Assembly (NCBI RefSeq): GCF_000615805.1
Contig: NZ_BAMJ01000020.1
Coordinates: forward strand, 1-44,136
Source of the DNA: Latilactobacillus fuchuensis DSM 14340 = JCM 11249
Lineage (GTDB): Bacteria > Bacillota > Bacilli > Lactobacillales > Lactobacillaceae
Length of the DNA stretch: 44,136 bases
Direction of reading: 5' to 3'
Shown: in pieces, positions 1 to 6,671 of the stretch
Numbering within the stretch: position 1 is the stretch's first letter
Layout of the letters: the number at the start of each line of letters is the position of its first letter
Notes under the pieces: generated by a model
Told to the model about the DNA's origin: nothing
The model's input: only the letters and a program-made list of their open reading frames with translations
Databases searched by the model: none
Program-made: the position numbers and the translations under genes

Positions 1-11
1 CCCCTTTAAAA

Positions 12-323
12 TTAATCGATATATTGTGCTAAAGTTTGGTTCAATTGTTCTTTATTATGGAAGCCGGTAATTGTTTCAACGACTTTGCCATCTTTTTTAA
101 CAATCAACGTTGGAATGGCCATAATGCCAAACTTAGCGGGTGTTTCTGGATTAGCGTCAACATCCATCTTAACAAATTTTACTTTGTCGTTGGTTTGCGC
201 TAATTCTTCGATGACTGGGGATTGCATCCGACAAGGACCACACCAAGTTGCCCAAAAGTCAGTTAAAACAACCCCTTCATTTGTTTCAGCTTCAAAATTC
301 TTATCTGTTAATGCTTCAACCAT
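12..323 (-). CDS. trxA: Thioredoxin
   Basis: Small cytoplasmic dithiol-disulfide oxidoreductase that reduces protein disulfides and is recharged by thioredoxin reductase. The 103-residue product has the usual length of bacterial TrxA. The redox motif WCGPC sits near residue 28 in the context DFWATWCGPCRM, and the cis-proline loop appears as AIPTLIV near residue 70. The ATG lies behind a good GAGGTGATC ribosome binding site. It follows mutS2 on the same strand with a gap of about 100 bases that contains its own candidate promoter, so it may be transcribed both alone and with mutS2. Nothing is unusual; all thioredoxin hallmarks are present. Confidence 0.97.
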   Translation of the reverse strand: MVEALTDKNFEAETNEGVVLTDFWATWCGPCRMQSPVIEELAQTNDKVKFVKMDVDANPETPAKFGIMAIPTLIVKKDGKVVETITGFHNKEQLNQTLAQYID

Positions 324-370
324 ACGATCACCTCATTTAGATTGTTCAAAACCTATTATCACATAATGCT

Positions 371-399
371 AGTCTACACGTTGTAGTTCTGAATAACAA
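371..399 (-). promoter_or_regulatory. Candidate promoter of trxA
   Basis: On the minus strand TTGTTA and TAGACT are separated by exactly 17 bases, and the presumed start lies about 45 bases before the trxA ATG. The match is moderate and read by eye only. Confidence 0.45.
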
Positions 400-424
400 C
401 TAATGTGCTTACAAAAAATCAGCA

Positions 425-2787
425 TTATTTGAAAGTGACAATCGTGGCCCCGTTGCCGCCCGCATTAGACGGTGCATATTCGTATTTTTTAACTTGACGG
501 TTGCCCTGTAGATACTCTTGAACACCTTGACGAATCGCACCCGTCCCTTTACCATGAACAATCGTCACTTGTTGATAATTGGCTAACAAAGCGGCATCGA
601 TGTATTGATCAACTTCACCCATTGCTTCTTCATACCGTTTGCCTCGTAGGTCAAGTTGCGCTTTAATGTGGCGCATACCGCCACTATTGACGGTTGTGAC
701 TTGGCGTTGTGGCCGTTGATCTTCGACCACTTTTTGTTTCTCAATATCGGCACTGTCAATCTTCATCTTAATGATGCCCATTTGGACTTCCCAATTGTGC
801 GCATCAATTTGACGCAATAGTGTCCCGCGTTGGCCGTATGACGTAACTAAGACTTCATCGCCTTCTTTGAGCGTCTGTTGGCGTTTAGCGCGTTGTAAGA
901 CCTTATTTTTCTTCAAGGCTGTTTCTTGATGCAACTCATTCAAGGTTGTTTTAGCATCAATCAATTGGTTTTCTTTGATTTGTGCGCCCTGATTCAACTG
1001 CATCTGGCGTAAATTAGTAATCACCTTATCGGCCTTTTCCTCAGCCTTTTCCACAATTTGGTTGGCTTTTTCTTTAGCCTTCGTCATTTCGGTTTCCCGA
1101 TCTTCAAAGAACTGTTGATAAGCGGTGCTTAACTGTTGGTGTAAATCGGTCGCTTCAGTGACTTCATACCGCAATGCTTGGTACTCCGTTTCAGCGGCTT
1201 TACGTTGATTTTCCAAATCGGTAATCATGTTATTCAAATCTTGGCTGTCATCAGTCATCAACTGTTTGGCCTGATTGACGATACTTTCTGGCAACCCAAG
1301 ACGCGTTGAAATATCAAACGCGTTACTGCGGCCTGGTACCCCGATTAACAACCGGTAAGTTGGTTGCAAGGTCGCCACGTCGAATTCCATACTCGCATTG
1401 ATGGTTTGAGGCCGATTATACCCGTAAATTTTTAATTCTGGATAATGGGTTGAAGCGACCACATTGGCCCCGACAATCCCGATTTGATCCAAGATGCAAT
1501 CGCTAAAGCGGCCCCTTCTTGCGGATCAGTGCCGGCCCCCAATTCATCCAATAGGACTAAACTATGGTCATCAATTTGATCCAGAATCTGAATAATATTT
1601 TCCATGTGTGCCGAGAAGGTACTCAAGTTTTGTTCAATCGATTGTTCATCACCGATATCGGCAAAGATATCCGAGAAAACCCCGACTTGGCTTTCTTCTC
1701 GCGCCGGGATAAATAAGCCGGACTGCGCCATAATTTGGAGTAGGCCTAACGTTTTTAACGTGATGGTTTTCCCACCGGTATTCGGACCCGTTACCACAAT
1801 CGCTTGATAATCCGCTCCAATGGTAATGTCATTAGCCACAATTTTCTCCGCAGCAATTAGTGGATGGCGTGCTTGTTTTAAATCAACGTGGTTCTCAAGA
1901 TTAATCAACGGTTCAGTCGCTTTGAGCGTTTTGGCTAATTGCGCTTTGGCGTTGACGAAATCCAGTTCACCTAATAATTCAGCATTGGCCAAAATTTGGT
2001 GCCGTTCTGGCATAATCGCTTCGGATAATTCAGCTAAAATCCGTTCAATTTCTTGTTGTTCTTCAATCTGTACTTGACGTAGACGGTTATTTAAATCCAT
2101 AATCGCTTGTGGTTCCATAAATAACGTCTGACCACTGGCACTTTGATCATGGACAACCCCACCAAATTGACCGCGGTATTCTTGTTTAACCGGGATCACG
2201 TAGCGGTCGTTACGAATCGTCACAATCGGATCACTCAAATACTTCGCCTTGCTGCCGTGCGTATAGCTATCCATCCGACTGCGAATTTGACCTTCCAATT
2301 GTTTCAAGCCAGACCGCAAGCCCCGTAACTTCGTCGAAGCGGTATCTAAGACCGCACCATCATCAGCGACTGAACTCCGGATGCGTTCCGTCAACTGCGG
2401 TAGTGTGACTAATTGATCGACCAATTCGGGCAGTGCCTGTAAGGGCATTTCACTTTTAGCGAGCTCTTCAAAAAAGCGGACCGTTGCGGAGGTTGCGCGC
2501 AAGACCCGACCCAGTTGGGCCAGTTCGCGACCATTTAACATCGCGCCAATTTCGATTCGTTTTAAATGGGGCCGCACGTTTTCCAGTTGAGGTAGCGGGA
2601 TGCCACCCTTTAACCGTTCAATATCGACACCGTCTTTGGTTTGATTCAACATGACTTGAATCAATTCGGCATCATTGATTGGCGCGAGTTGCGCCACTTT
2701 TTCCTGACCAAAAGCGGTCAAAACGTGTTCCTGTAACATTTTTTTGATTTGCTGATATTCTAATGTTTTTAATATTTTTTGATTCAT
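425..2787 (-). CDS. mutS2: MutS2 ATPase/nuclease, frame broken by one missing base
   Basis: MutS2 is a MutS paralogue without the mismatch-recognition domain. In Firmicutes it is linked to suppression of recombination and to rescue of collided ribosomes. The N-terminal part runs to about residue 430 and holds Walker A TGPNTGGKT and Walker B LLDELGAGTDPQEGAAL. The C-terminal part holds a long coiled coil and an Smr domain (LDLRGKRYEEA, VHGKGTGAIR). The frame shifts near 1495-1500: after ALAIA one base is missing before LDQIGIVGANVVASTHYPEL. Restoring it gives about 787 residues, the usual family length. The ATG has AAAGGAG ten bases upstream. It lies behind cvpA with an intrinsic-terminator-like hairpin between. 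The break is probably a sequence error. Confidence 0.93.
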
Positions 2788-2804
2788 TCTAATCCAACTC
2801 CTTT

Positions 2805-2833
2805 AAAAAAAGTCTGACCTTAATCGTCAGACT
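2805..2833 (-). terminator. Hairpin with U-run between cvpA and mutS2
   Basis: On the minus strand AGTCTGAC, a 7-base loop and GTCAGACT form a perfect stem followed at once by seven T. The T-run runs straight into AAAGGAG, the mutS2 ribosome binding site. It looks like an intrinsic terminator of cvpA that also sets how much transcription reaches mutS2. Confidence 0.8.
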
Positions 2834-2839
2834 CGTTTA

Positions 2840-3379
2840 CTAACCAGCGACCCACCACTGCGTAATCTGTGAGGTTAAAATCGGGGTCTTTAAGACCATC
2901 GTTTTAGCCACCCACGAGTGGGCTAATGTATTTTGCAAGCCGTCGATTGGGACCAATGCTAACACGTATAAGAATAGAAAAATACCAATGTAAACGACCA
3001 CTAAACTCAATAAACCACCCAACAATTTGTTAAACTGTTTTAATAGCGGTAAATAGGTCAACGAGTTGGCTAATAATCCGACTAAGCGAACCAATAAGCC
3101 ACCGATAAACATCACGATTAAAAAGGCAACCCCGACGTAAAAAGCTTTATCCAACGATAATCCCGTGCTCTTTTGGAAAAAGGCAAAGTAACTATCTTCC
3201 GTTGCAGAAGGGTACGGCACTAACAAACTGAGCTGAGGACCCAGTGTATGACTAAGTGTTTGGGCAATCCAAAAGACGATAAAATACCCGACCGTGTAGA
3301 CCATTTGTAATACAAAGCCCCGGCGAACCCCCGTATAAACGGCATATAACATCATTAAAATAATTATTAAACTTAACAT
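2840..3379 (-). CDS. cvpA: CvpA family membrane protein
   Basis: Integral membrane protein of the CvpA (colicin V production) family. Its molecular role in Gram-positive bacteria is not established. The 179-residue product starts MLSLIIILMMLYAVYTGVRRGF, the typical family opening of one membrane segment followed by a GxRRG turn. Three further hydrophobic stretches follow, near residues 25-45, 82-105 and 122-145. It lies upstream of mutS2, as commonly seen in Firmicutes, and diverges from rnhC. AAGGGGATCAT before the ATG is a serviceable ribosome binding site. The frame is intact. Confidence 0.9.
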   Translation of the reverse strand: MLSLIIILMMLYAVYTGVRRGFVLQMVYTVGYFIVFWIAQTLSHTLGPQLSLLVPYPSATEDSYFAFFQKSTGLSLDKAFYVGVAFLIVMFIGGLLVRLVGLLANSLTYLPLLKQFNKLLGGLLSLVVVYIGIFLFLYVLALVPIDGLQNTLAHSWVAKTMVLKTPILTSQITQWWVAG

Positions 3380-3438
3380 ATGATCCCCTTAAAGACATTC
3401 ATCATTTTTAATTACCGACTATCTAGCACAATAAAAAT

Positions 3439-3467
3439 TTGCTAGTTCAACTGAACTATTTTATCAT
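3439..3467 (+). promoter_or_regulatory. Candidate promoter of rnhC
   Basis: TTGCTA and TATCAT are separated by 17 bases in the divergent cvpA-rnhC gap. The start point would be about 55 bases before the rnhC ATG. The match is moderate. Confidence 0.4.
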
Positions 3468-3529
3468 GAAATAAGCAAAAGTGACAATCTTACCCATTTA
3501 TCTGTCATTATTCAGACCTGGAGGCCATT

Positions 3530-4452
3530 ATGCAAGCTGTGATTCAAGTGAGTCCCACCCAATTAAAAGCAATTCAAGCACAATATCCGACTAATCGTCA
3601 ATTACCCCCTGGTGCAGTTTTTGCCCACAAGGCTGGCAGTCTCAGTGTGACCGGCTATCGTTCCGGCAAAGTCCTTTTTCAAGGGACTGGTGCCCAACAA
3701 GCCGCTCAACAGTGGGGCTCAGTTGCCCCGGCTAAATCAGGGACAACCACCCCAAAAACTAAAAAGGCCAAAGGCGATCAACTCCCACCCGATTTTGCCA
3801 GTTGGGCCGTGCTCGGTTCTGATGAAGTCGGCAACGGTAGTTATTTCGGTCCCCTAACAATTGCCGCGGTTTACGTCAGTCAAGCCAACCTCGATTTCGT
3901 CAGAGGTTTAGGCGTCGCCGATTCTAAAACATTAACCGATCAGCAAATTGATCGAATGGCCATCCAGATGATAGACCGCCTGCCCCACCACATCGTCAAT
4001 ATTATGCCGGCCAAATACAACGAAGTTCACGAGAAGATGAACATCGAAAAAATGAAGCGATCAGCCATAATTTTGCCTTATTAAAAGTTTTAAAACAGAT
4101 TCAACCAGACAAACCAGCCGGGATTTTGATTGATCAATTTGAACCACGCGATATTTATTATCGCTACTTGCAAAAAGAACCCCTAGTCGTCCGCGAAAAT
4201 GTTTATTTCTCAACCAAAGCGGAACAATTCCATCTCGCGGTTGCGGCAGCATCAATCATCGCGCGCCACCGCGCCAACGTTGCGATGCAAGAACTCTCAC
4301 AATTAGCTGGCCGGACAATCCCGGTCGGTAGCCATAAAGTCGTGGACCAAATCGCCGCCGATTTACTCGCCAAAGGTGGCCTCGACTATTTAGGCCAATT
4401 CGCCAAGTTGCATTTCAGCAACACACAAAAAGCACAAGGACTATTAAAATGA
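3530..4452 (+). CDS. rnhC: Ribonuclease HIII, frame broken by one missing base
   Basis: RNase HIII cleaves the RNA strand of RNA:DNA hybrids. The N-terminal TBP-like substrate-binding domain covers about residues 1-90. The catalytic domain opens with GSDEVGNGSYFGPL near residue 100, which carries the HII/HIII signature acidic residues, and continues with VADSKTLTDQQI. Near 4046 one base is missing (AAGCGATC where AAGGCGATC keeps frame). After that the conserved ALLKVLKQIQPD, IDQFEPRDIYY and AAASIIARHRAN follow in the next frame. The restored length is about 307 residues, normal for the family. CTGGAGG precedes the ATG. The stop TGA at 4450-4452 is also the start of the first SHR repeat, so no spacer separates gene and repeat array. 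Confidence 0.93.
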
Positions 4453-4564
4453 GTGCTAACTCAGCCGGTTAACTTCTGAGTATAGCCTAGAATTGTGAAT
4501 TATGACTGATTTTAGTCATGATTTGCGATTCGTAGCTAAACGGAAGAAGTTGGCTGAGAAGCAC
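4453..4564 (+). repeat. SHR unit R1 (complete, first after rnhC)
   Basis: Outer boxes GTGCT and AGCAC; second stem CTCAGCC with GGCTGAG; AACTTC with GAAGTT; core TATAGCCTAG on the left and CGTAGCTAAACG on the right. The inner hairpin arms 4491-4507 and 4514-4530 pair over 17 positions if four G.U pairs are allowed on the plus strand. It starts directly at the rnhC stop codon. Confidence 0.9.
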
Positions 4565-4576
4565 GTTATGGCAGAA

Positions 4577-4691
4577 GTGCTGGAACCCACGGCTTGATTC
4601 CGAGCATTAGCCTAGTTTCGTGAATAAAGGCCGCCTTTTGGACTTTGTTTACGAAACGTAGCTAAGCACAAGAATCAGTGGGTGCAAGCAC
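4577..4691 (+). repeat. SHR unit R2 (complete)
   Basis: GTGCT with AGCAC, ACCCAC with GTGGGT, TTGATTC with GAATCA. Core GAGCATTAGCCTAG and CGTAGCTAAGCACAAG. The inner stem starts TTTCGTGAATAAAG. This subtype recurs at 5087-5201, 29960-30073 and 37656-37770. Confidence 0.88.
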
Positions 4692-4703
4692 GTTATCGTA
4701 TGA

Positions 4704-4815
4704 GTGCTGACTCGAGCGGTTAATCTTCGAGCATAACCTAGAAATGCCAATTATGGTCGAACTTAACCATGATTGGCATTTCGTAGTTAAGCGGAGAAGA
4801 TTGCTCGAGAAGCAC
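4704..4815 (+). repeat. SHR unit R3 (complete)
   Basis: GTGCT with AGCAC, CTCGAGC with GCTCGAG, AATCTTC with GAAGATT. The inner hairpin AAATGCCAATTATGG / CCATGATTGGCATTT has 15 pairs, one of them G.U. Confidence 0.88.
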
Positions 4816-4827
4816 GTTATGATCTGA

Positions 4828-4938
4828 GTGCTGACTCGGCCGGGAACTTCTGAGTATAGCCTAGAATTGTGAATTATGACTGGTTTTAGTCATGATTTGC
4901 GATTCGTAGCTAAACGGAAGAAGTTGGCTGAGAAGCAC
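4828..4938 (+). repeat. SHR unit R4 (near copy of R1)
   Basis: Nearly identical to R1 over its whole length, including the same inner hairpin. Its left arm ACTCGGCC no longer pairs perfectly with GGCTGAG. R4 is followed by the start of another R2-like unit, so R1-R2 was duplicated as a block. Confidence 0.88.
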
Positions 4939-4950
4939 GTTATGACAGAA

Positions 4951-4989
4951 GTGCTGGAACCCACGCTTTGATTCCGAGCATTAGCTTAG
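4951..4989 (+). repeat. Truncated SHR left arm R5
   Basis: The left arm matches R2 (GTGCTGGAACCCAC then GATTCCGAGCATTAGC) and stops where R2 would enter its inner hairpin. It runs into the shared palindrome at 4995-5042. Confidence 0.8.
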
Positions 4990-4994
4990 CGAAT

Positions 4995-5042
4995 AATAAA
5001 AATAGCACTTTAACCAATTCTGGTTAAAGTGCTATTTTTATT
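4995..5042. terminator. Perfect 21-bp palindrome shared by two converging repeat arrays
   Basis: Arms 4995-5015 and 5022-5042 are perfectly complementary around a 6-base loop, with A-rich and T-rich outer ends on both strands. It sits where the plus-strand rnhC array meets the minus-strand yrzB array and should work as a bidirectional intrinsic terminator. Confidence 0.75.
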
Positions 5043-5074
5043 AATGCTCAGTTGCTTACCGTAACTCACAGCAC
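5041..5074 (-). repeat. Truncated SHR left arm R6
   Basis: Read on the minus strand: GTGCTGTGAGTTACGG then AGCAACTGAGCATTAA, the left arm of the subtype seen complete at 37531-37643. Its right arm is missing; the shared palindrome follows. Confidence 0.75.
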
Positions 5075-5086
5075 TCTATCCAAAAC

Positions 5087-5201
5087 GTGTTCAATCCCCA
5101 CAGCTCTCTGTGCTTAGCGACGTCTAGCAAACAAAGACCAAAAAACGATCTTTATTCACTAGACTAGGCTAATGCTCGAAAGCTCCCGTGGGGTTGAACA
5201 C
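5087..5201 (-). repeat. SHR unit R7 (complete, altered outer boxes)
   Basis: On the minus strand the outer boxes are GTGTT and AACAC instead of GTGCT and AGCAC: both sides changed together. CCCCAC pairs with GTGGGG. The inner stem begins TCTAG and ends CTAGA where sister copies have TTTCG and CGAAA, another compensatory change. Confidence 0.87.
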
Positions 5202-5213
5202 TCTATCCAAAAT

Positions 5214-5326
5214 GTGCTTCTCAAGCAAGCCTCTCCGCCTAGCGACGAAAAAGAGTGAATGCCCAAAATTCAGGTCATTCACTCTTTTTCTAGGCTATAC
5301 TCAGAAGCTACCCGGGTTGGCAGCAC
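5214..5326 (-). repeat. SHR unit R8 (complete, directly after yrzB)
   Basis: On the minus strand GTGCT...AGCAC, core TGAGTATAGCCTAG, inner hairpin AAAAAGAGTGAATG...CATTCACTCTTTTT, then CGTCGCTAGGCGGAG. It begins two bases past the yrzB stop as TAGAGTGCT. Confidence 0.88.
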
Positions 5327-5327
5327 T

Positions 5328-5639
5328 CTATTGCATGTTGTCGTCTGCTAAGAATGTGTTTAAGACTTCTTCCACCATTTCCCATTCTTCATCGTCTTCG
5401 ATTGGGAATAAGTCGCCTTGACTGGCATCGCCTTCAACGTCTGAAGTGAATGCAAAAGCTTGGATATCAACTTCTTCATCATCTTGTGCGCTTGCTGGGT
5501 ATAGTAACACGTATGACTTACCGTAGTCTTCTGAATCAAACGTGAAGAGGACTTGGTATAATTCTTCGTTACCTTGATCATCAATTAATGTAATTTCTTG
5601 TTCTGCATCTTGGTGGATGTTCTTATTTTCGTCAGTCAT
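5328..5639 (-). CDS. yrzB: DUF1292 / UPF0473 family protein (YrzB)
   Basis: Small, very acidic protein of 103 residues from the DUF1292 (UPF0473) family, function unknown. The core EITLIDDQGNEELYQVLFTFDSEDYGKSYVLLYP is typical of the family. The C-terminal tail is rich in Asp and Glu and contains EDDEEWEMVEEVLNTF. It is last in the ireB-ruvX-yrzB operon, an order widely conserved in Firmicutes and here downstream of alaS. The gap to ruvX is about 55 bases. The TAG stop is the first triplet of TAGAGTGCT, the start of an SHR element. Confidence 0.92.
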   Translation of the reverse strand: MTDENKNIHQDAEQEITLIDDQGNEELYQVLFTFDSEDYGKSYVLLYPASAQDDEEVDIQAFAFTSDVEGDASQGDLFPIEDDEEWEMVEEVLNTFLADDNMQ

Positions 5640-5694
5640 TCATCAAAACTCCCTAGTGATTATATTTAAATGCGTCTCGTGGACCATTTAGTGT

Positions 5695-6132
5695 TTACAA
5701 TTTCGTTAAGCGACCATGCGCATCCAAATAATTTTGTAAAATCATGACAGCTGCGAGCTTATCAATGACTTTTTTGCGCTTCTTGCGAGAGGTATCGGCT
5801 TGTTCAACTAACATGCGTTCGGCTTGAACCGTCGTCAATCGTTCATCAATAAAGTCAACCGGTATTTCTGGAAAAAGTTGTTGGAGCATTTCGCCGTACT
5901 CTTGGGCTTTAATCGCCCGCGGACCAATTGAATTATTCATGTTCTTGGGTAAACCCAAAACAAAGCCGGTGACTTGGTGTTCTTTGACCAGTTCTTTAAC
6001 CCGGTCTAACCCAAACTCAGCTTCATCTTCGTTAATTCGAATAATTTCAACGCCCTGTGCTGTCCAACCGAACAAATCACTGACGGCAATTCCCACCGTA
6101 CGTGAACCAACATCAAATCCCATTAACCGCAT
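5695..6132 (-). CDS. ruvX: Holliday junction resolvase-like YqgF/RuvX
   Basis: RNase H-fold nuclease of the YqgF/RuvX family. In the wider family it acts in 16S rRNA 5' end maturation and has been proposed as a Holliday junction resolvase. The 145-residue product opens [19 protein letters not shown], with the catalytic Asp in the first strand. It also has [12 protein letters not shown] and [13 protein letters not shown], the other conserved family blocks. Its ATG overlaps the upstream ireB stop by one base (TAATG), indicating translational coupling. Confidence 0.95.
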   Translation of the reverse strand: MRLMGFDVGSRTVGIAVSDLFGWTAQGVEIIRINEDEAEFGLDRVKELVKEHQVTGFVLGLPKNMNNSIGPRAIKAQEYGEMLQQLFPEIPVDFIDERLTTVQAERMLVEQADTSRKKRKKVIDKLAAVMILQNYLDAHGRLTKL

Positions 6133-6392
6133 TATTTCGTGTTTCCTTTATCAAGATAATTTTTGACGAGTTCTTCAATAATCTCATCACGTTCATGTTT
6201 GCGAATCAAATTACGCGCATCGTTATAGCGTGGAATGTAAGCTGGATCCCCTGATAACAGGTATCCAACAATCTGGTTAATTGGATTGTAGCCCTTTTCT
6301 TCTAAAGTCTGATAAACCGTTTCTAATGTTTCATGAACATTTTTCGGGCTATTCTTACCGAAATCAAAATGGACTGTCTTATCTAGATTCAT
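6132..6392 (-). CDS. ireB: IreB/YrzL family regulatory protein (DUF965)
   Basis: Small protein of 86 residues of the DUF965/UPF0297 family. The Enterococcus faecalis member IreB is a substrate of the Ser/Thr kinase IreK and affects cephalosporin resistance. Family hallmarks are visible: [49 protein letters not shown] in pieces across residues 27-70. It is the first gene of the ireB-ruvX-yrzB operon, behind a good candidate promoter and a GAGGTG ribosome binding site. The frame is intact. Confidence 0.94.
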   Translation of the reverse strand: MNLDKTVHFDFGKNSPKNVHETLETVYQTLEEKGYNPINQIVGYLLSGDPAYIPRYNDARNLIRKHERDEIIEELVKNYLDKGNTK

Positions 6393-6430
6393 CTCTCAAC
6401 ACCTCAACTTTTCGCTACTTATACAACCAT

Positions 6431-6459
6431 ATTCTACTCGAAAATAGCCTAAAGTACAA
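6431..6459 (-). promoter_or_regulatory. Promoter of the ireB-ruvX-yrzB operon
   Basis: On the minus strand TTGTAC and TAGAAT are separated by exactly 17 bases, about 40 bases before the ireB ATG. Confidence 0.65.
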
Positions 6460-6536
6460 CCAACACGATTATCCTGTAACAACTTTGTAAAGAGTTACTA
6501 TCACATAGCTGTGACAAAATGCGATTATCAAGTCAG

Positions 6537-6574
6537 AAAAATGGCCTATCCTGTTTTAGGAATAGACCATTTTT
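6537..6574 (-). terminator. Intrinsic terminator of alaS
   Basis: Arms 6537-6551 and 6560-6574. All positions pair on the minus strand if two U.G pairs are allowed, but not on the plus strand, so it is read with alaS. TTTTT follows the stem. Confidence 0.75.
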
Positions 6575-6575
6575 C

Positions 6576-6640
6576 GATTTGAACGGAAATTGATGCGTTA
6601 TGGCGCGCGTTGAAGCACAACCGTCATTTAATTTAGATTC
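6576..6640. repeat. Second short repeat family, copy 1
   Basis: GATTTGAACGGAAATTG then TGGCGCGCGT and ATTTAATTTA, matching the reverse complement of 34001-34069 in sequence and order. Both copies adjoin a terminator hairpin on the same side. Confidence 0.65.
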
Positions 6641-6671
6641 CTTTAAAATAATGCTGGCCTCAATTTTTGAC

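Noticed and set aside
4453-4461. GAGTGCTAA-like start of repeat R1 resembles a CIRCE half-site
   Set aside because: Most copies read GAGTGCTGA or differ further, and the second CIRCE arm is absent at the right distance. The likeness is coincidental.
4453-5326. Repeated units with regular spacing, CRISPR-like at first sight
   Set aside because: The repeats are long imperfect palindromes with variable centres, there are no uniform spacers, and no cas genes are near.
5188-5421. Open frame on the plus strand across the repeats and the yrzB 3' end
   Set aside because: It overlaps repeat units and the antisense of yrzB, lacks a ribosome binding site and resembles nothing known.
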